DNA of 64,000 bases, from NCBI GenBank assembly GCA_933207985.1, contig OW240921.1, positions 90,100,986 through 90,164,985 of the forward strand. The letters are read 5' to 3'. A program made the translations under genes and the position numbers. This document shows, piece by piece, positions 24,401 through 36,500 of the stretch. Position 1 is the first letter of the stretch, and each line of letters opens with the position of its first letter. The notes under the pieces were generated by a model. That model saw only the letters and a list, made by a program, of their open reading frames with translations, made no database searches and was not told the origin of the DNA. This DNA is from Pelobates cultripes. Taxonomy: Eukaryota > Chordata > Amphibia > Anura > Pelobatidae.

Positions 24401-24898
24401 ATTTAACTTGAGCTATCAGTTACTGTTTTTGCAGTAGCATTTTAAATTATGGGATTTTAGCTCTTTTTTTCTTGCAGTTTAATTACATTCACTGAGCCTG
24501 CTCTATATAGTTTTCAAAAAATAATACCCTGATATATAAAGAAATAATATGCTGTACTATACCAGACTATCTGTTGTTGTCTGGTAAAACTGGTTTGTGA
24601 ATACGGATTGTTAAAATGGACACCAGTTGTCATTGTGCTACTGGTATTTCTCAAACAAATTAACGTAACTCTCATTGCTTTATGGAATATGCAGTCCAAC
24701 CACAACTTAGAGTTCATCTGACTTCCCCGTAGCAAATATACACAAAATTATTAATTATTATTATTAACTCGATCATAATCTGGCTAGTTATTGTTCATAA
24801 ACATGAACAAAATTTTAAGTGATGGATTTGTTTTCTTGTAGGACTCTCAGAATGTTTAGGCTTTCCCTGCTGTTTGCTTACTTTAAAGGGACACTATA

Positions 24899-26352
24899 CA
24901 GTTGCAATAAAAAGTATGTGAACCATTTGGAATGATATGGATTTCTGTACAAATTGGTCATAAAATGTGATCTGATCATCATCTAAGTCTCAACAACAGA
25001 CAATCACAGTCTGCTTAAACTAATAACACACAAAGAATGAAATGTTGCCATGTTTTTATTGAACACACCATGTAAACATTCACAGTGCAGGTGGAAATAG
25101 TATGTGAACCCCTAGACTAATGACATCTCCAAGAGCTAATTGGAGTGAGATGTCAGCCAACTGGAGTCCAATCAATGAGATGAGATTGGAGGTGTTGGTT
25201 ACAGCTGCCCTGCCCTATAAAAACACACACCAGTTCTGGGTTTGCTTTTCACAAGAAGCATTGCCTGATGTGAATGATGCCTCGCACAAAAGAGCTCTCA
25301 GAAGACCTACGATTAAGAATTGTTGACTTGCATAAAGCTAAAAAGGGTTATAAAAGTATCTCCAAAAGCCTTGCTGTTCATCAGTCCACGGTAAGACAAA
25401 TTGTCTATAAATGGAGAAAGTTCAACACTGCTGCTACTCTCCCTAGGAGTGGCCGTCCTGTAAAGAGCACAGCGCAGACTGCTCAATGTGGTGAAGAAGA
25501 ATCCTAGAGTGTCAGCTAAAGACTTACAAAAGTCACTGGCAAATGCTAACATCCCTGTTAGCATATCTACAATACGTAAAACACTTAACAAGAATGGATT
25601 TCATGGGAGGATACCACAGAGGAAGCCACTGCTGTCCAAACAAAACATTGCTGCACGTTTACAGTTTGCACAAGAGAACCTGGATGTTCCACAGCAGTAC
25701 TGGCAAAATATTCTGTGGACAGATGAAACCAAAGTTGAGTTGTTTGAAAGAAACACACAACACTGTGTATGGCAAAAAAAGGCACAGCACACCAACATCA
25801 AAACCTCATCCCAACTGTGAAGTATGGTGGTGGCGGCATCATGGCTTGGGGCTGCTTTGCTGCGTCAGGGCCTGGACAGATTGCTATCATTGAAGGAAAA
25901 ATGAATTCTCAAGTTTATCAAGACATTTTGCAGGAGAACTTAAGGCCATCTGTCTACCAGCTGAAGCTAAACAGAAATGGTTGTTGCAACAGGACAATGA
26001 CCCAAAGCATAGAAGTAAATCAACAACAGAATGGCTTAAACAGAAGAAAATACGCCTTCTGAAGTGGCCCAGTCAGAGTCCTGACCTCAACCCGATTGAG
26101 ATGCTGTGGCATGACCTCAAGAAAGTGATTTACACCAGACATCCCAAAAATATTGCTGAACTGAAACAGTTCTGTAAAGAGGAATGGTCAAGAATTACTC
26201 CTGACCGTTGTGCACGTCTGATCTGCAACTACAGGAAACGTTTGGTTGAAGTTATTGCTGCCAAAAGGAGGTTCAACCAGTTATTAAATCCAAGGGTTCA
26301 CATACTTTTTCCACCTGCACTGCGAATGTTTATATGGTGTGTGTCCTGACCC
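24899..26352 (+). mobile_element. Tc1/mariner transposon, truncated at the right terminus
   Basis: Inserted at TA (24897-24898 and 26353-26354). The left end has the IR/DR pattern: an outer repeat from 24899 (ataaaaagtatgtgaacc) and an inner one at about 25066-25113. The right end keeps only the inner repeat (about 26290-26345, inverted). The outer right repeat is gone, so it could not be mobilised normally. It sits inside a palindromic TTAAAGGGACACTATA MITE remnant. Confidence 0.85.
25277..26311 (+). pseudogene. Tc1-family transposase, frameshifted
   Basis: A cut-and-paste DDE transposase remnant in several frames. Piece 1 (from ATG at 25277) holds the N-terminal paired-type helix-turn-helix ([19 protein letters not shown] ... 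[12 protein letters not shown]) and the GRPVK hinge. Piece 2 (25488-25820) holds [10 protein letters not shown] and the first catalytic Asp in LWTDETKVEL. Piece 3 (25769-25960) has GGGGIMAWGCF. Piece 4 (from 25981) holds the second Asp in QQDNDPKH and the Glu in [13 protein letters not shown], 34 residues apart, as in DD34E Tc1 enzymes. Frame changes lie near 25490, 25790 and 25965. Roughly 340 residues in all, the usual length. Not functional. Confidence 0.9.
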
Positions 26353-26528
26353 TACAGTGATCCTTTAACATATGGTCTATTATGCTTCTTATTACAATTA
26401 GGCTACTTGTTGCTTTATGTGTTGTTTTATGTGTTTTTCAAAACATGTCTTTTAAAATGTATTTATGTCTAAAATCTGCGGACAATTTAAAGTTATGGGA
26501 TTCACTCACTTGTAGTACTTTCAAAATG

Positions 26529-27570
26529 TTAAAGGGACACGATAGTCACCTGAACAACTTTAGCTTAATGAAGCAGTTTTGGTGTATAGAACATGCCCGT
26601 GCAGCCTCACTGCTCAATCCTCTGCCATTTAGGAGTTAAATCCCTTTGTTTATGAACCCTAGTCACACCTCCCTGCATGTGACTTGCACAGCCTTCCATA
26701 AACACTTCCTGTATAGAGAGCCCTATTTAGGCTTTCTTTATTGCAAGTTCTGTTTATTTAAGATTTTCTTATCCCCTGTTATGTTAATAGCTTGCTAGAC
26801 CCTGCAAGAGCCTCCTGTATGTGATTAAAGTTCAATTTAGAGATTGAGATACAATTATTTAAAGGACCACTCTAGGCACCCAGACCACTTCAGCTTAATG
26901 AAGTGGTCTGGGTGCCAGGTCCAGCTAGGGTTAACCTATTTTTTCATAAACATAGCAGTTTCAGAGAAACTGCTATGTTTATGAATGGGTTAAGCCTTCC
27001 CCTATTTCCTCTAGTGGCTGTCTCAATGACAGCCGCTAGAGGCGCTTGCGTGATTCTCACTGTGAAAATCACCGTGAGAGCACGCAAGCGTCCATAGGAA
27101 AGCATTGATAATGCTTTCCTATGTGACCGGCTGAATGCGCGCGCAGCTCTTGCCGCGCGTGCGCATTCAGCCGACGGGGAGGAGAAGAGGAGGATCGGAG
27201 GAGGAGAGCTCCCCGCCCAGCACTGGAAAAAGGTAAGTTTTACCCCCTTTCCCCTTTCCAGAGCCTGGCGGGAGGGGGACCCTGAGGGTGGGGGTACCCT
27301 CAGGGCACTATAGTGCCAGGAAAACGAGTATGTTTTCCTGGCACTATAGTGGTCCTTTAAGGTAAATTACATCTGTTTGAAAGTGAAACCAGTTTTCTTT
27401 TTTCATGCAGGCTCTGTCAATCATAGCCAGGGGAGGTGTAGCTAGGGCTTGATAAACAGAAACAAAGTGATTTAACTCCTAAATGGCAGTGAAATTGCAG
27501 GGGAATGATCTATATACTAAAACTGCTTTATTTAGCTAAAGTAATTTAGGTGACTATAGTGTTCCTTTAA
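26529..27570. mobile_element. TTAA MITE, family D, split by a second MITE
   Basis: Left end TTAA-AGGGACACGATAGTCACCT at 26529, right end AGGTGACTATAGTGTTCCT-TTAA ending 27570. The family A MITE at 26859-27360 is inserted in it. Nesting gives the order: D is older, A younger. Confidence 0.75.
26859..27360. mobile_element. TTAA MITE, family A copy 3 (nested)
   Basis: Same structure and orientation as 23908-24400, with TTAA at both ends and near-identical hairpins. About 500 bases. No protein. Confidence 0.85.
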
Positions 27571-27599
27571 TATATTCCTACTGCTGTGTACTGCAGAGA

Positions 27600-28430
27600 G
27601 ATAACCTTAAAAGTTAGATACATTTTATTTTCCATTTTCACAGAAAAAGGTGCACTTGGAAAGTGATACAGTAGATGGCAGCAAAGGCTATAACATTGTG
27701 AACAGTTGCAATTTCTCTGTCTATAATCCAAATTCAGTATTTAAGAGTTTAGCTTGGATAACGTGTATATCTTCAGGAAGGCATGCATTTAGTCTGAACT
27801 GTGTGGTACCAAAACTGTCAGCAAAAATAGAGATATACCTTCTAGGATAATATCTTCTCCTTTTAAGGGGAAAATGTCATTTGAATTTACATCATTGAAT
27901 AAAAAATATTGAAAATCACCTAAAACATTTAAAAAAAAAATGTTTTTCATGAAATGCTCTTTTTTTAATTGTATAATAGATATTAGCAAATTATACAAAA
28001 TACAGTCCAGACAAGGCAAAGCCAAGGCAACCATTAAAAATGAATAGGAGAAATAAAAACAATGTTTAATTCCTCCTCTTCTCTGTATCTTTTCTGACTG
28101 CCAAATGGAAAGGATAGGCCCAGATTTAATATTGTTGGATACGCTTTCCAAATTATTTCATCTTTTTGGATAAACATTTAAAATGGTCTAATATTATGAA
28201 AACTATTTTACTTTTGTAATAATTTGATAATTTTTAGTATACATTTTTAAATATTACTGTAAATAATTGTTGATATTTTAATATGTTGTTAAAAAAAAAC
28301 ATTTTAAAAGTGGATCCAAAAATATAAAATAATTGGAAAGTTTATCCAAAAATAATAAATCGAGGTCATTGCTTGTAACAGTTAGCTATGATGGAGATCC
28401 TCATCTGCAGAGTACAGAGATGGGGATTTC
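27600..28430. other. AT-rich intergenic DNA, nothing recognised
   Basis: Contains a 120-codon minus frame (27789-28151) without recognisable motifs, and many A/T runs. No repeat family was identified. Confidence 0.4.
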
Positions 28431-28438
28431 TGTATTTA

Positions 28439-29234
28439 CAATATCTCACAAAAGTAAGTACACCCCTCACATTTTTGTAAATATTTTAATATATCTTTTC
28501 ATGTGATTACACTCTGCTACAATGTAAAGTAGTAAGTGTACAGCCTGTATAACAGTGTAAATTTGCTGTCCCCTCAAAATAACTCAACACACAGCCATTA
28601 ATGTCTAAACCGTTGGCAACAAAAGTGAGTACACCCCTAAGTGGAAATGTGCAAATTGGGCCCGAAGTGTCAATATTTTGTGTGGCCACCATTATTTTTC
28701 AGCACTGCTTTAACCCCCATGGGCATGAAGTCCCCCAGAGCTTCACAGGTTGCCTCTTCCACTCCTCCATGACGACATCACGGAGCTGGTGGATGTTAGA
28801 GACCTTGCACTCTCCCACCTTCCATTTGAGGATGCCCCACATATGCTCAATAGGGTTTAGGTCTGGAGACATGCTTGACCAGTCCATCACCTTTACCTTC
28901 AGCTTCTTTAGCACGTCAGTGGTAGTCTTGGAGGTGTGTTTGGGGTCATTATCTGCAGCCCAGTCTCCAATGGTAGGGAATCATGTTCTGCTTCAGTATG
29001 TCACAGTACATGTTGGCATTCATGATTCCCTCAATGAACTGTAGCTCCCCAGTGCCGGCAGCACTCATGCAGGCCCAGACCATGACACTCCTACTACCAT
29101 GCTTGACTGTAGGCAAGACACACTTATCTTTGTACTCTTCACCTGGTTTCCGCTACACACACTAGACACCATCTTAACCAAATAAGTTTATCTCACAAAA
29201 ATGTGAGGGGTATACTCACTTTAGTGAGATATTG
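28439..29234 (-). mobile_element. Tc1/mariner element, internally deleted
   Basis: Inverted ends caatatctcacaaaag (left) and agtgagatattg (right), flanked by TA at 28437-28438 and 29235-29236. A second sub-terminal repeat carries tgagtacacccct. About 800 bases, half of a full element. The minus frame 28699-28914 keeps the third catalytic region ([16 protein letters not shown] with the Glu) and the C-terminus. The DNA-binding part and first Asp are deleted or unreadable. Confidence 0.85.
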
Positions 29235-30187
29235 TAATTTCATTTTTCACAACTCACAAATACACCTTTGTTAAATATAGGGATAAGTATACATAATATT
29301 AAAAATCATTAAAAATCAATATCCCTATTAAGAGAAATGCTGCACTGTATTGGATGACTAAATTAACTGCTGCCCTAACACCAAATAACATAACATGCAA
29401 ATTTTAAAAATGTACAGCTTGTGAGGTACCATGCATCTCACTTGGCTAGGAGCAGCTGAGTCCTCAAATAATGCTTTTATGATGTTAACCAGACATTAAG
29501 TCACTTCTGAAGTGCCCAGGTGAGTGAATTTAAGAAGCCACAAAAGACAGGCTTATTCTAAGAAGAGAAAGGTGCCTCCTGTACACATAATCTTGTGCAT
29601 GATACACATCTCAAATGTGAACAAGATATATACACACAGGGATGCAGTGCTCACCAAAATAGTCTTTTCACATGAGCATCAGTCAGCCAACGGATGCCTA
29701 CAAGTAATTGTGTGCAAATAGGGTTGTCGCTGGAGATGGGTGAGGCTGATATATAGCTTGTAGACAGAGAACAGTCTCAGACTATTGCGCACACCAACTG
29801 TATGTGATTATATGACAGGGTGAGCATTCTAAAAAGATAGAAGAAATTGAGAAGCATTTGTTTGGACCACGTGAGATCCTTGGTGATACCAGAAAAGGTG
29901 TAGAAGACATCGCTTTGACCTGCACTGGGTTTCAGGTAAATATATTTGATTTATTTTGCAGGTTTAATTGACTAACAGCACCTATGAACAGCAACCAATA
30001 GGCAATATAAATAGAAAGCGCATTTAAAAAAAAGAAAAGGCTTGGACTAATCCTTTAAACTAGAACCTGCACATAACAGGTGGAAAATTGTCAACATGCA
30101 GTCTATGCAAATGACACTGTAACAAGGTCCCAGGTTGCACCAAACCGTCTTACCTCGTTCAAGTTTCAGAAATGTGAGCAGCACCTT

Positions 30188-30268
30188 TAACCCCTTAAGG
30201 ACCAAACTTCTGGAATAAAAGGGAATCATGACATGTCACACATGTCATGTGTCCTTAAGAGGTTAAGG
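30188..30268. repeat. Short hairpin MITE (ccccttaagg type)
   Basis: ttaaccccttaaggacc at the left is matched by gtccttaagaggttaagg at the right, with a central catgacatgtcacacatgtcatg palindrome. Common amphibian dispersed hairpin by appearance. Confidence 0.6.
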
Positions 30269-30453
30269 ATCACATATTTCTATATTTGAAATTTTTGCCG
30301 TCACGTAAACAAGGTATTACATTCCTTCTGGATGGGAAATCGTTTGGGCACAGCATGAATTCACTGACACACAGCTGCATTTACTTCCTACTTAAAAGCT
30401 GAAATTCAAGAAGTTATTTTGCAGACACAGGCACAGAAGCTGCCTGACGTAGA

Positions 30454-30546
30454 ATGGGTAACTCATCAGTCGAAATCCTGAGTTTTCTGCTAGTGATTTT
30501 TTCTATTGTATCCTTTATCCTGTGCAGTACAACAGACTGTTGGAGG
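30454..30546 (+). CDS. Claudin-like exon 1
   Basis: Residues 1-31: MGNSSVEIL, TM1, then TTDCWR. Donor gtaaga at 30547. The frame runs on into the intron as an open frame, but that extension lacks the claudin loop and is not the product. Confidence 0.85.
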
Positions 30547-33500
30547 GTAAGACAGAAATCTATGTATATTGTGTGTCTTGTTTTTGTTATAATTTTTTTT
30601 GCATTTTTAAAAACATTTCCTTATTTTCTTTTAAGATCAAGTAGAAATACTAGGACCCGAGGATTACACAGAATGATGTTTTATTATTGATTTAGAACAA
30701 ATGTTAATATCCAATTGTGCCCTGCCATTAAGGACAGTGTTTAAACTGGAACAAAGGAGAAATGCAATTAAGAATTTCTAAGACTTGAGAAAATTCCTGA
30801 CAAAAGAAATAATAGTCACGTTGTTGTGAAATGCGTCAGCATGCTTGTATACGATACATCTCATTCTTTACATGGAGCAGTATGTTATATTAAATCAAGT
30901 GGCAATAAAAGGTTAAGGGCTTCTGCTTTCTTAAGCAATAAAGCATTATTCATAAACTCACAAGAAAATATAGTGCAATATCGAAAGTGGACAGATGACA
31001 TATAGAAACATAGAATGTGACGGCAGATAAGAACCATTCAGCCAATCTAGTCTGCCCAATTTTCTAAATAGAAAAATAAATAAAATATGCTTTTTATTTA
31101 ATATATATACCTTTTGTCACTTGCAAGATTTTTAGAGAAAGTTCTTTTCAAAGCATGTGCTGTTTGCAAATACTATGTACAAGCAGTCACGTAATTATGT
31201 TTATGTGATTATTGGGATTTTTTGTTTTTTATAAACAACAAAATATTTTGCAGCTTGGTGCAATAGGGGGACAAATTGCCCAAAATAGGGGTTAAATAAA
31301 ATACAGGGGAAGATGTAAGCGGAGATGACTACGTGAGGGCAAAATGTAACCCTTTTGTTTATGCTGTTCTCTCTTTAGACCCATGAAAGGCCAATTCATC
31401 ATAAAACATTATCATCATATTGTTTTTTTTTCTAGTTTAGTTTCTGAGAAAATGCAGTGCTTAGAAATGTCAGGGGCGTCCAGCTGAGGCATAATCTCTT
31501 GTTTGAACACTGTTTGATGCCTGGTGTAAAATATTTGAGCATCACATCCATTATTTATATTAACCAGTTGTTGCACTTGCTAGAGTTGTCGTTCTTATAG
31601 CTTCATTACCACTCGTTGGATTGTTAGCTCTGTGAGACAGTGCTGTGCCAAGACAAGTTCACCCTAAATGTAACTAATGTGTTTTCTAAAAAATCTGTGA
31701 AATCTCAACTCATTGATTCTTGTCAGGACTTCAAGCTGTTCAGTGCTCTTAAGTGCTGATTAGTGCCCCCCATTTGTAAAGTGATTGTCTATCTAATTAG
31801 AAGGTTGGGTGCTCTCCGTGTGTTCTGCCTTAAAAATATTCTTATTGTCATAGGAACACAAAAATCTTGGTTGGTGGGGGTGGCAGGATTTCATAACAAT
31901 TTTGAGCCCTTTTAGGGAGCATATGTTAAACCATGCAGTTTTCTTTCAGGGTTACTCACAACATTTTGAATTTCATGGAATTGAAAGTGATTTCAAAGCG
32001 AATTTCAAATTTAAGGTAAAAATAGCTGAAACTGGAAAACTCTCCCAGTCGGATATGCTTCGAGTTTGGCTAAATTGCCTTTTAATTTGAAATTCACTTT
32101 GAAGTCACTAATTCCCTGCTATTCTCACTTTTGGGAAAGTCTGTGTCTGCGAACAAGACACCTTTTAATATAAATATCTAATTTCTCACAAAATAAAATT
32201 AATTATTCGGTAAAGGTCTTTGCACAGATTTTTCTTAGATCTTTAAATGTTCAATATTCAAATTGTTTCAAAAGCTATGCAGAGAAGAAGTGTTTGATTT
32301 TCTTATCTTTATTAAACTGTTTTTAAAAATGTTGAAATCAACAACATCATGACCTGGCGGCCCCCCTCACTATTCTTTTAGGGGAGGGGGATTCGCCCCT
32401 CCTCCTATTCCTAAACCCACGGAGAGATGTACTTTACATTAATGGAAAGCCATACCTGCCCTTAGTGTGTCTTATATTTCAGCACTCCAATACAATAAGG
32501 AACACAAGAACATGACTTGAAGTTGGAAAGGGAATGATTAAAGGCTTATGCGACAATATAAATGGCTATTTTATGCTATTTTATAGAAAGGCTACCATCT
32601 AATATACTATTTTATATGTTAGCCATTGCTAATTCCAGTAACCTTATAAATGTGTTTGAAGGAGTAAAGGCTAACATAGTAAATTCTTTGGAGGATGGGT
32701 AATGATGTGCAAGCATTAACATTACCTTTGAATGTAAAGTAGGTAAACTGGTGATACTTTTATAAGGGCAGACTTGATGGACCAGTTGGCAATATCTGCC
32801 ATGTTTGCAGGGGCGTATTAGCCGCGAGGCAAACAAGGCATTTGCCTTGGGCGGCATTTTTCAGGGGGCGGCAAAAAACGCCCCCCCCAAATGCCCAGGG
32901 CAAATGCCTAGTTAGCCTTGCGGCTAACTGACATCCCGAGCGGGCAGGCGGCTGGCGAGGGAGCTCTTCCCCTGAGCGGTCTGCTCAGCTCCCTCGCGCG
33001 CCGCAAAGTGAGGCTGGGAGCCGGAAGATGACATCATATTCCGGCTCCCAGCCTCACTCTGCGGGCGGCGCACGAGGGAGCTGAGCAGTCAGCTCAGGGG
33101 AAGAGCTCCGTCGCCGCCCGCCCGCCCGCCCTGCAGCCACTGGACCACCAGGGAGAGAGAGACCCCCCCCCAGCACTCCCAAAGGTAAGGAGGTTGGGGG
33201 GGGGGGGTTTAAATTAAAAAAAAAGTTAATGTGTGTGTGTGTCTGACTGTGTGTGTTTGTGTCTGACTGTGTGTGTGTGTGTGTGTTTGTGTGTGTCTGT
33301 GTGTGTCTGACTGTGTGTATGTGTGTGTGTCTGTGTGTGTGTGTGTCTGACTGTGTGTGTCTGACTGTGTGTGTGTATGTGTGTGTGTCTGAATGTGTGT
33401 GTTTGTGAGTGTGTGTGTTTGTGTCTGACTGTGTTTGTGTGTGTGTGTGTGTGTGTTTGTGTCTGACTGTGTGTGTTTGTGTCTGTTTGTTTGTGTTTGT

Positions 33501-36500
33501 GTGTTTGTGTCTGACTGTGTGCGTGTGTCTGACTGTGTGTGTGTGTCTGACTCTGTGTGTGTGTGTGACTCTGTGTGTTTGTGTCTGACTGTGTGTGTTT
33601 GTGTCTGACTGTGTGTGTGTTCTGTGTGTGTGGTGTGTGTGTTTGTGTCTGACTGTGTGTGTGTGTTTGTGTCTGACTGTGTGTTTGTGTCTGACTGTGT
33701 GTGTGTGTGTTTGTGAGCAGTGGCGTACACATGATCCATGGGGCCCCGGTGCGAAAATTGATCCGTGGGCCCCCCCGCGCTTACTCGGCGCGGGTCGGGG
33801 CCGCAACACATGGCGGCGGGCACCTGGTCGCAGGGGTTGCAGGGCTGCGACCCCGCGACCGCGGTATGCACACACACTTAAAGGACCACTACAGACACCC
33901 TGATCACATCAGCTCAATGAAGTGGTCTGGGTGCCAGGTCCGCTAGTTTTAACCCTGCAGCTGAAAACATAGCCGTTTCAGAGAAACGGCTATGTTTCAC
34001 TGAGGGTTAATCCAGCCTCTGGTGGCTGTCTCATTGACAGCTGCTAGAGGAACTTCCACGATTCTCACTGTGAAAATCACAGTGAGAAGACACTGTACGT
34101 CCATAGGAAAGCATTGAGTAATGCTTTCCTATGGGCGGTTCAAATGCGCGTGCGCCTCTTGCCGCGCATGTGCATTCGGAGCTGAGAGGCGGAGGGATCC
34201 CCAGTGCCAAGGGAGTCCGACGCTGGAGAAAGGTAAATGCTAAAGACATACACACACACACTCTCACGAACAGACGCATACACACTAGCTAACAGACACA
34301 CACATTTACTGACAGAGACACACTCAGCGACAGACATACATAAACACTCACAAAACATACACTTTCACTGACAAACACACACTCACTAACAGACATCAAA
34401 CACACTCAGTAACAGACACACACAGTAACACACTCACTAGCAGACACACACCCAATAACAGACACACTCACTGACACACACACTAACACAAACACTAAAA
34501 CACACACATACACTAACCCACACACACATACACTAACCCACACACAAACACATACATATACTAACACACACACTAACATACACACATACACTAACACACA
34601 CATACACTAACACACACACACTAACATACACACATACACTAACACTATAACTCACATACATACACTAACACACACATACACTAACACACACATACACTAA
34701 CATACACACATACACTAACACTATAACTCACATACATACACTAACACATACACTAACACACACACATACACTAACACACACACTAACATACACACATACA
34801 CTAACATACACACATACACTAACACTATAACTCACATACATACACTAACACACATACACTAACACACACACATACACTAACACACACACTAACATACACA
34901 CATACACTAACATACACACATACACTAACACTATCACTCACATACATACACTAACACACACATACACACACACACACTCACATACACTAACACACACACA
35001 CACATTTAAAAAAAAAAAATTAATCCCCCCAGCCTCCTTACCTTTTGGAGTGCTGGGGGGATTCCCTGGGGTCCAGTGGTGCTGCTGGGCGGGCAGGCGG
35101 GCGGGCTGTCTGTCTCGGTGGCCGGCGCGCGAGGGAGCACTCAGTGCTTCCTCTTCAGCTCCCTCGCGCGCCGCGTGGGGTTGCCGGCGCCGGAAGATGA
35201 TGTCATCTTCCGGCTCCGGTATCAGTGCAGTACGCGAGGGAGCTGAAGAGGAAGCACTGAGTGCTCCCTCGCGCGCCGGCCACCGAGACAGACAGCCCGC
35301 CCGCCGGGGTCAGCAGGGCCAGCCTCGGGGGGCCCTGGGGTGGCCGCCTCCTGGGCCCCCCAGGAGAAGAGGCTGGCCCTGTGGCTACATACCGGGTCGC
35401 AGCCGCGACCCCTGCGACCCTGGTATGTACGCCACTGTTTGTGAGTGTGTGTGTTTGTGTCTGACTGTGTGTGTGTTTGTGTCTGACTGTGTGTGTGTGT
35501 ATTTAGAAGGTGGGGCGGGGGGGAAGGGTTGGGTGGGGGTGGCGCGGGGGGCGGGGGGCGCCTGAGTTTTGTCCTGCCTAGGGCAGCACAAAACCAGGAT
35601 ACACCACTGCATGTTTGTGTACCTCTGATGGGGCGCCTTTCTATCTTATGGCCTGATCCCTCACTTTGGTTTTCTTACCTTTTTCTGTAAGTTCTAAAAA
35701 AACATTTAGAGGCAAGGCAAAGAAAACGTGAGATGACTTGGTGGAACAAATCAGGTAATCCGTAAGATGTCAAAAGGGTTGATTTAAAATCTCACCCAAA
35801 TTGACTCTTCATGTACCTTTCATGTACCTTTCATGTACCTAAATTCTAAGACACTTTGTTTATGATTTTGCAAAAATGCACCCATCCAAAACATAAAAGT
35901 TTAATAATTGATAGAATCTGCAACAATAAAGTCCTGTTATTTTATGATTTAGTATTTTTGCCCATATTTAAGATTGGGGTACTTAGAACACTTATTGTGG
36001 TGTCCTAACACATATGATGTGCAATCATTTAGACTGTTCGGATGTCTATTTATTGACTTACAGTTTCACTTCACACTAACATGTAGTCTTATTTCTCTTG
36101 ATATTCATTTGTAATATAGCAAGATGCAAAGGATCCCTACTCATCTGTAGGCTTGAGTTCTCGATGTCGGGGTCTCTGGAGCGAGTGTGTTTATGATAAC
36201 ATGGCCAATATTTGGACCTGTGATATTCCAGTCTCCTATCTTAGTCACCATCCAGGTGAGTTACGCTTTAGATATAGACGTAACGTCACAATAGTTGCAA
36301 TTTAGCTTCAGTAATAAATCAGGCCTTCTTATTTTATTGCAGTATCTCTGGTGGTCACACGGGCCTTGATGGTTATAAAGGGTATTCTCTCAATTATTGC
36401 ATCTCCTCTTCTGATTCTTGGAATGAAGTGTACAACAATTATCAAGAATGACGACCATCACAAAGTACAATTCTCCAAGGCTGCAATGATACTGCTTCTG

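Larger units (their letters stand above)
33718..35437 (+). mobile_element. Non-autonomous hAT element (family 2), inserted in family 1
   Basis: Ends CAGTGGCGTA (33718) and TACGCCACTG (to 35437), with an exact 8-bp duplication tttgtgag at 33710-33717 and 35438-35445. Interior: ggggccccggtgcgaaaatt, a family A MITE remnant (33878), a long ACACTAACA array, and a GC-rich palindrome around 35110-35285. No transposase. Confidence 0.9.
32808..35609 (+). mobile_element. Non-autonomous hAT element (family 1) with nested hAT
   Basis: Ends CAGGGGCGTA (32808) and TACACCACTG (to 35609), flanked by an exact 8-bp duplication catgtttg at 32800-32807 and 35610-35617, diagnostic of the hAT class. The interior has a tgccttgggcggcattttt segment, a large GC-rich fold-back (32940-33120) and a GTGTCTGACTGTGTGTG array, in which a second hAT (33718-35437) inserted. 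It encodes no transposase. An inverted relative lies at 56246-57404. It lies in claudin intron 1. Confidence 0.9.

Noticed and set aside
28601..29044. 147-codon plus-strand frame
   Set aside because: Antisense of the Tc1 transposase remnant.
30454..30690. 78-codon frame as a separate small gene
   Set aside because: Its first 31 codons are claudin exon 1; the rest is intron.
33054..33877. Long minus-strand open frames of 168-273 codons
   Set aside because: They translate a CA/TG minisatellite into repeated Thr-His-Ser-Gln words; same array elsewhere in the opposite orientation gives the same effect.
35050..35565. 171-codon GC-rich frame
   Set aside because: Lies across the GC-rich palindrome and array of the nested hAT elements; Arg/Gly/Pro-rich by composition only.
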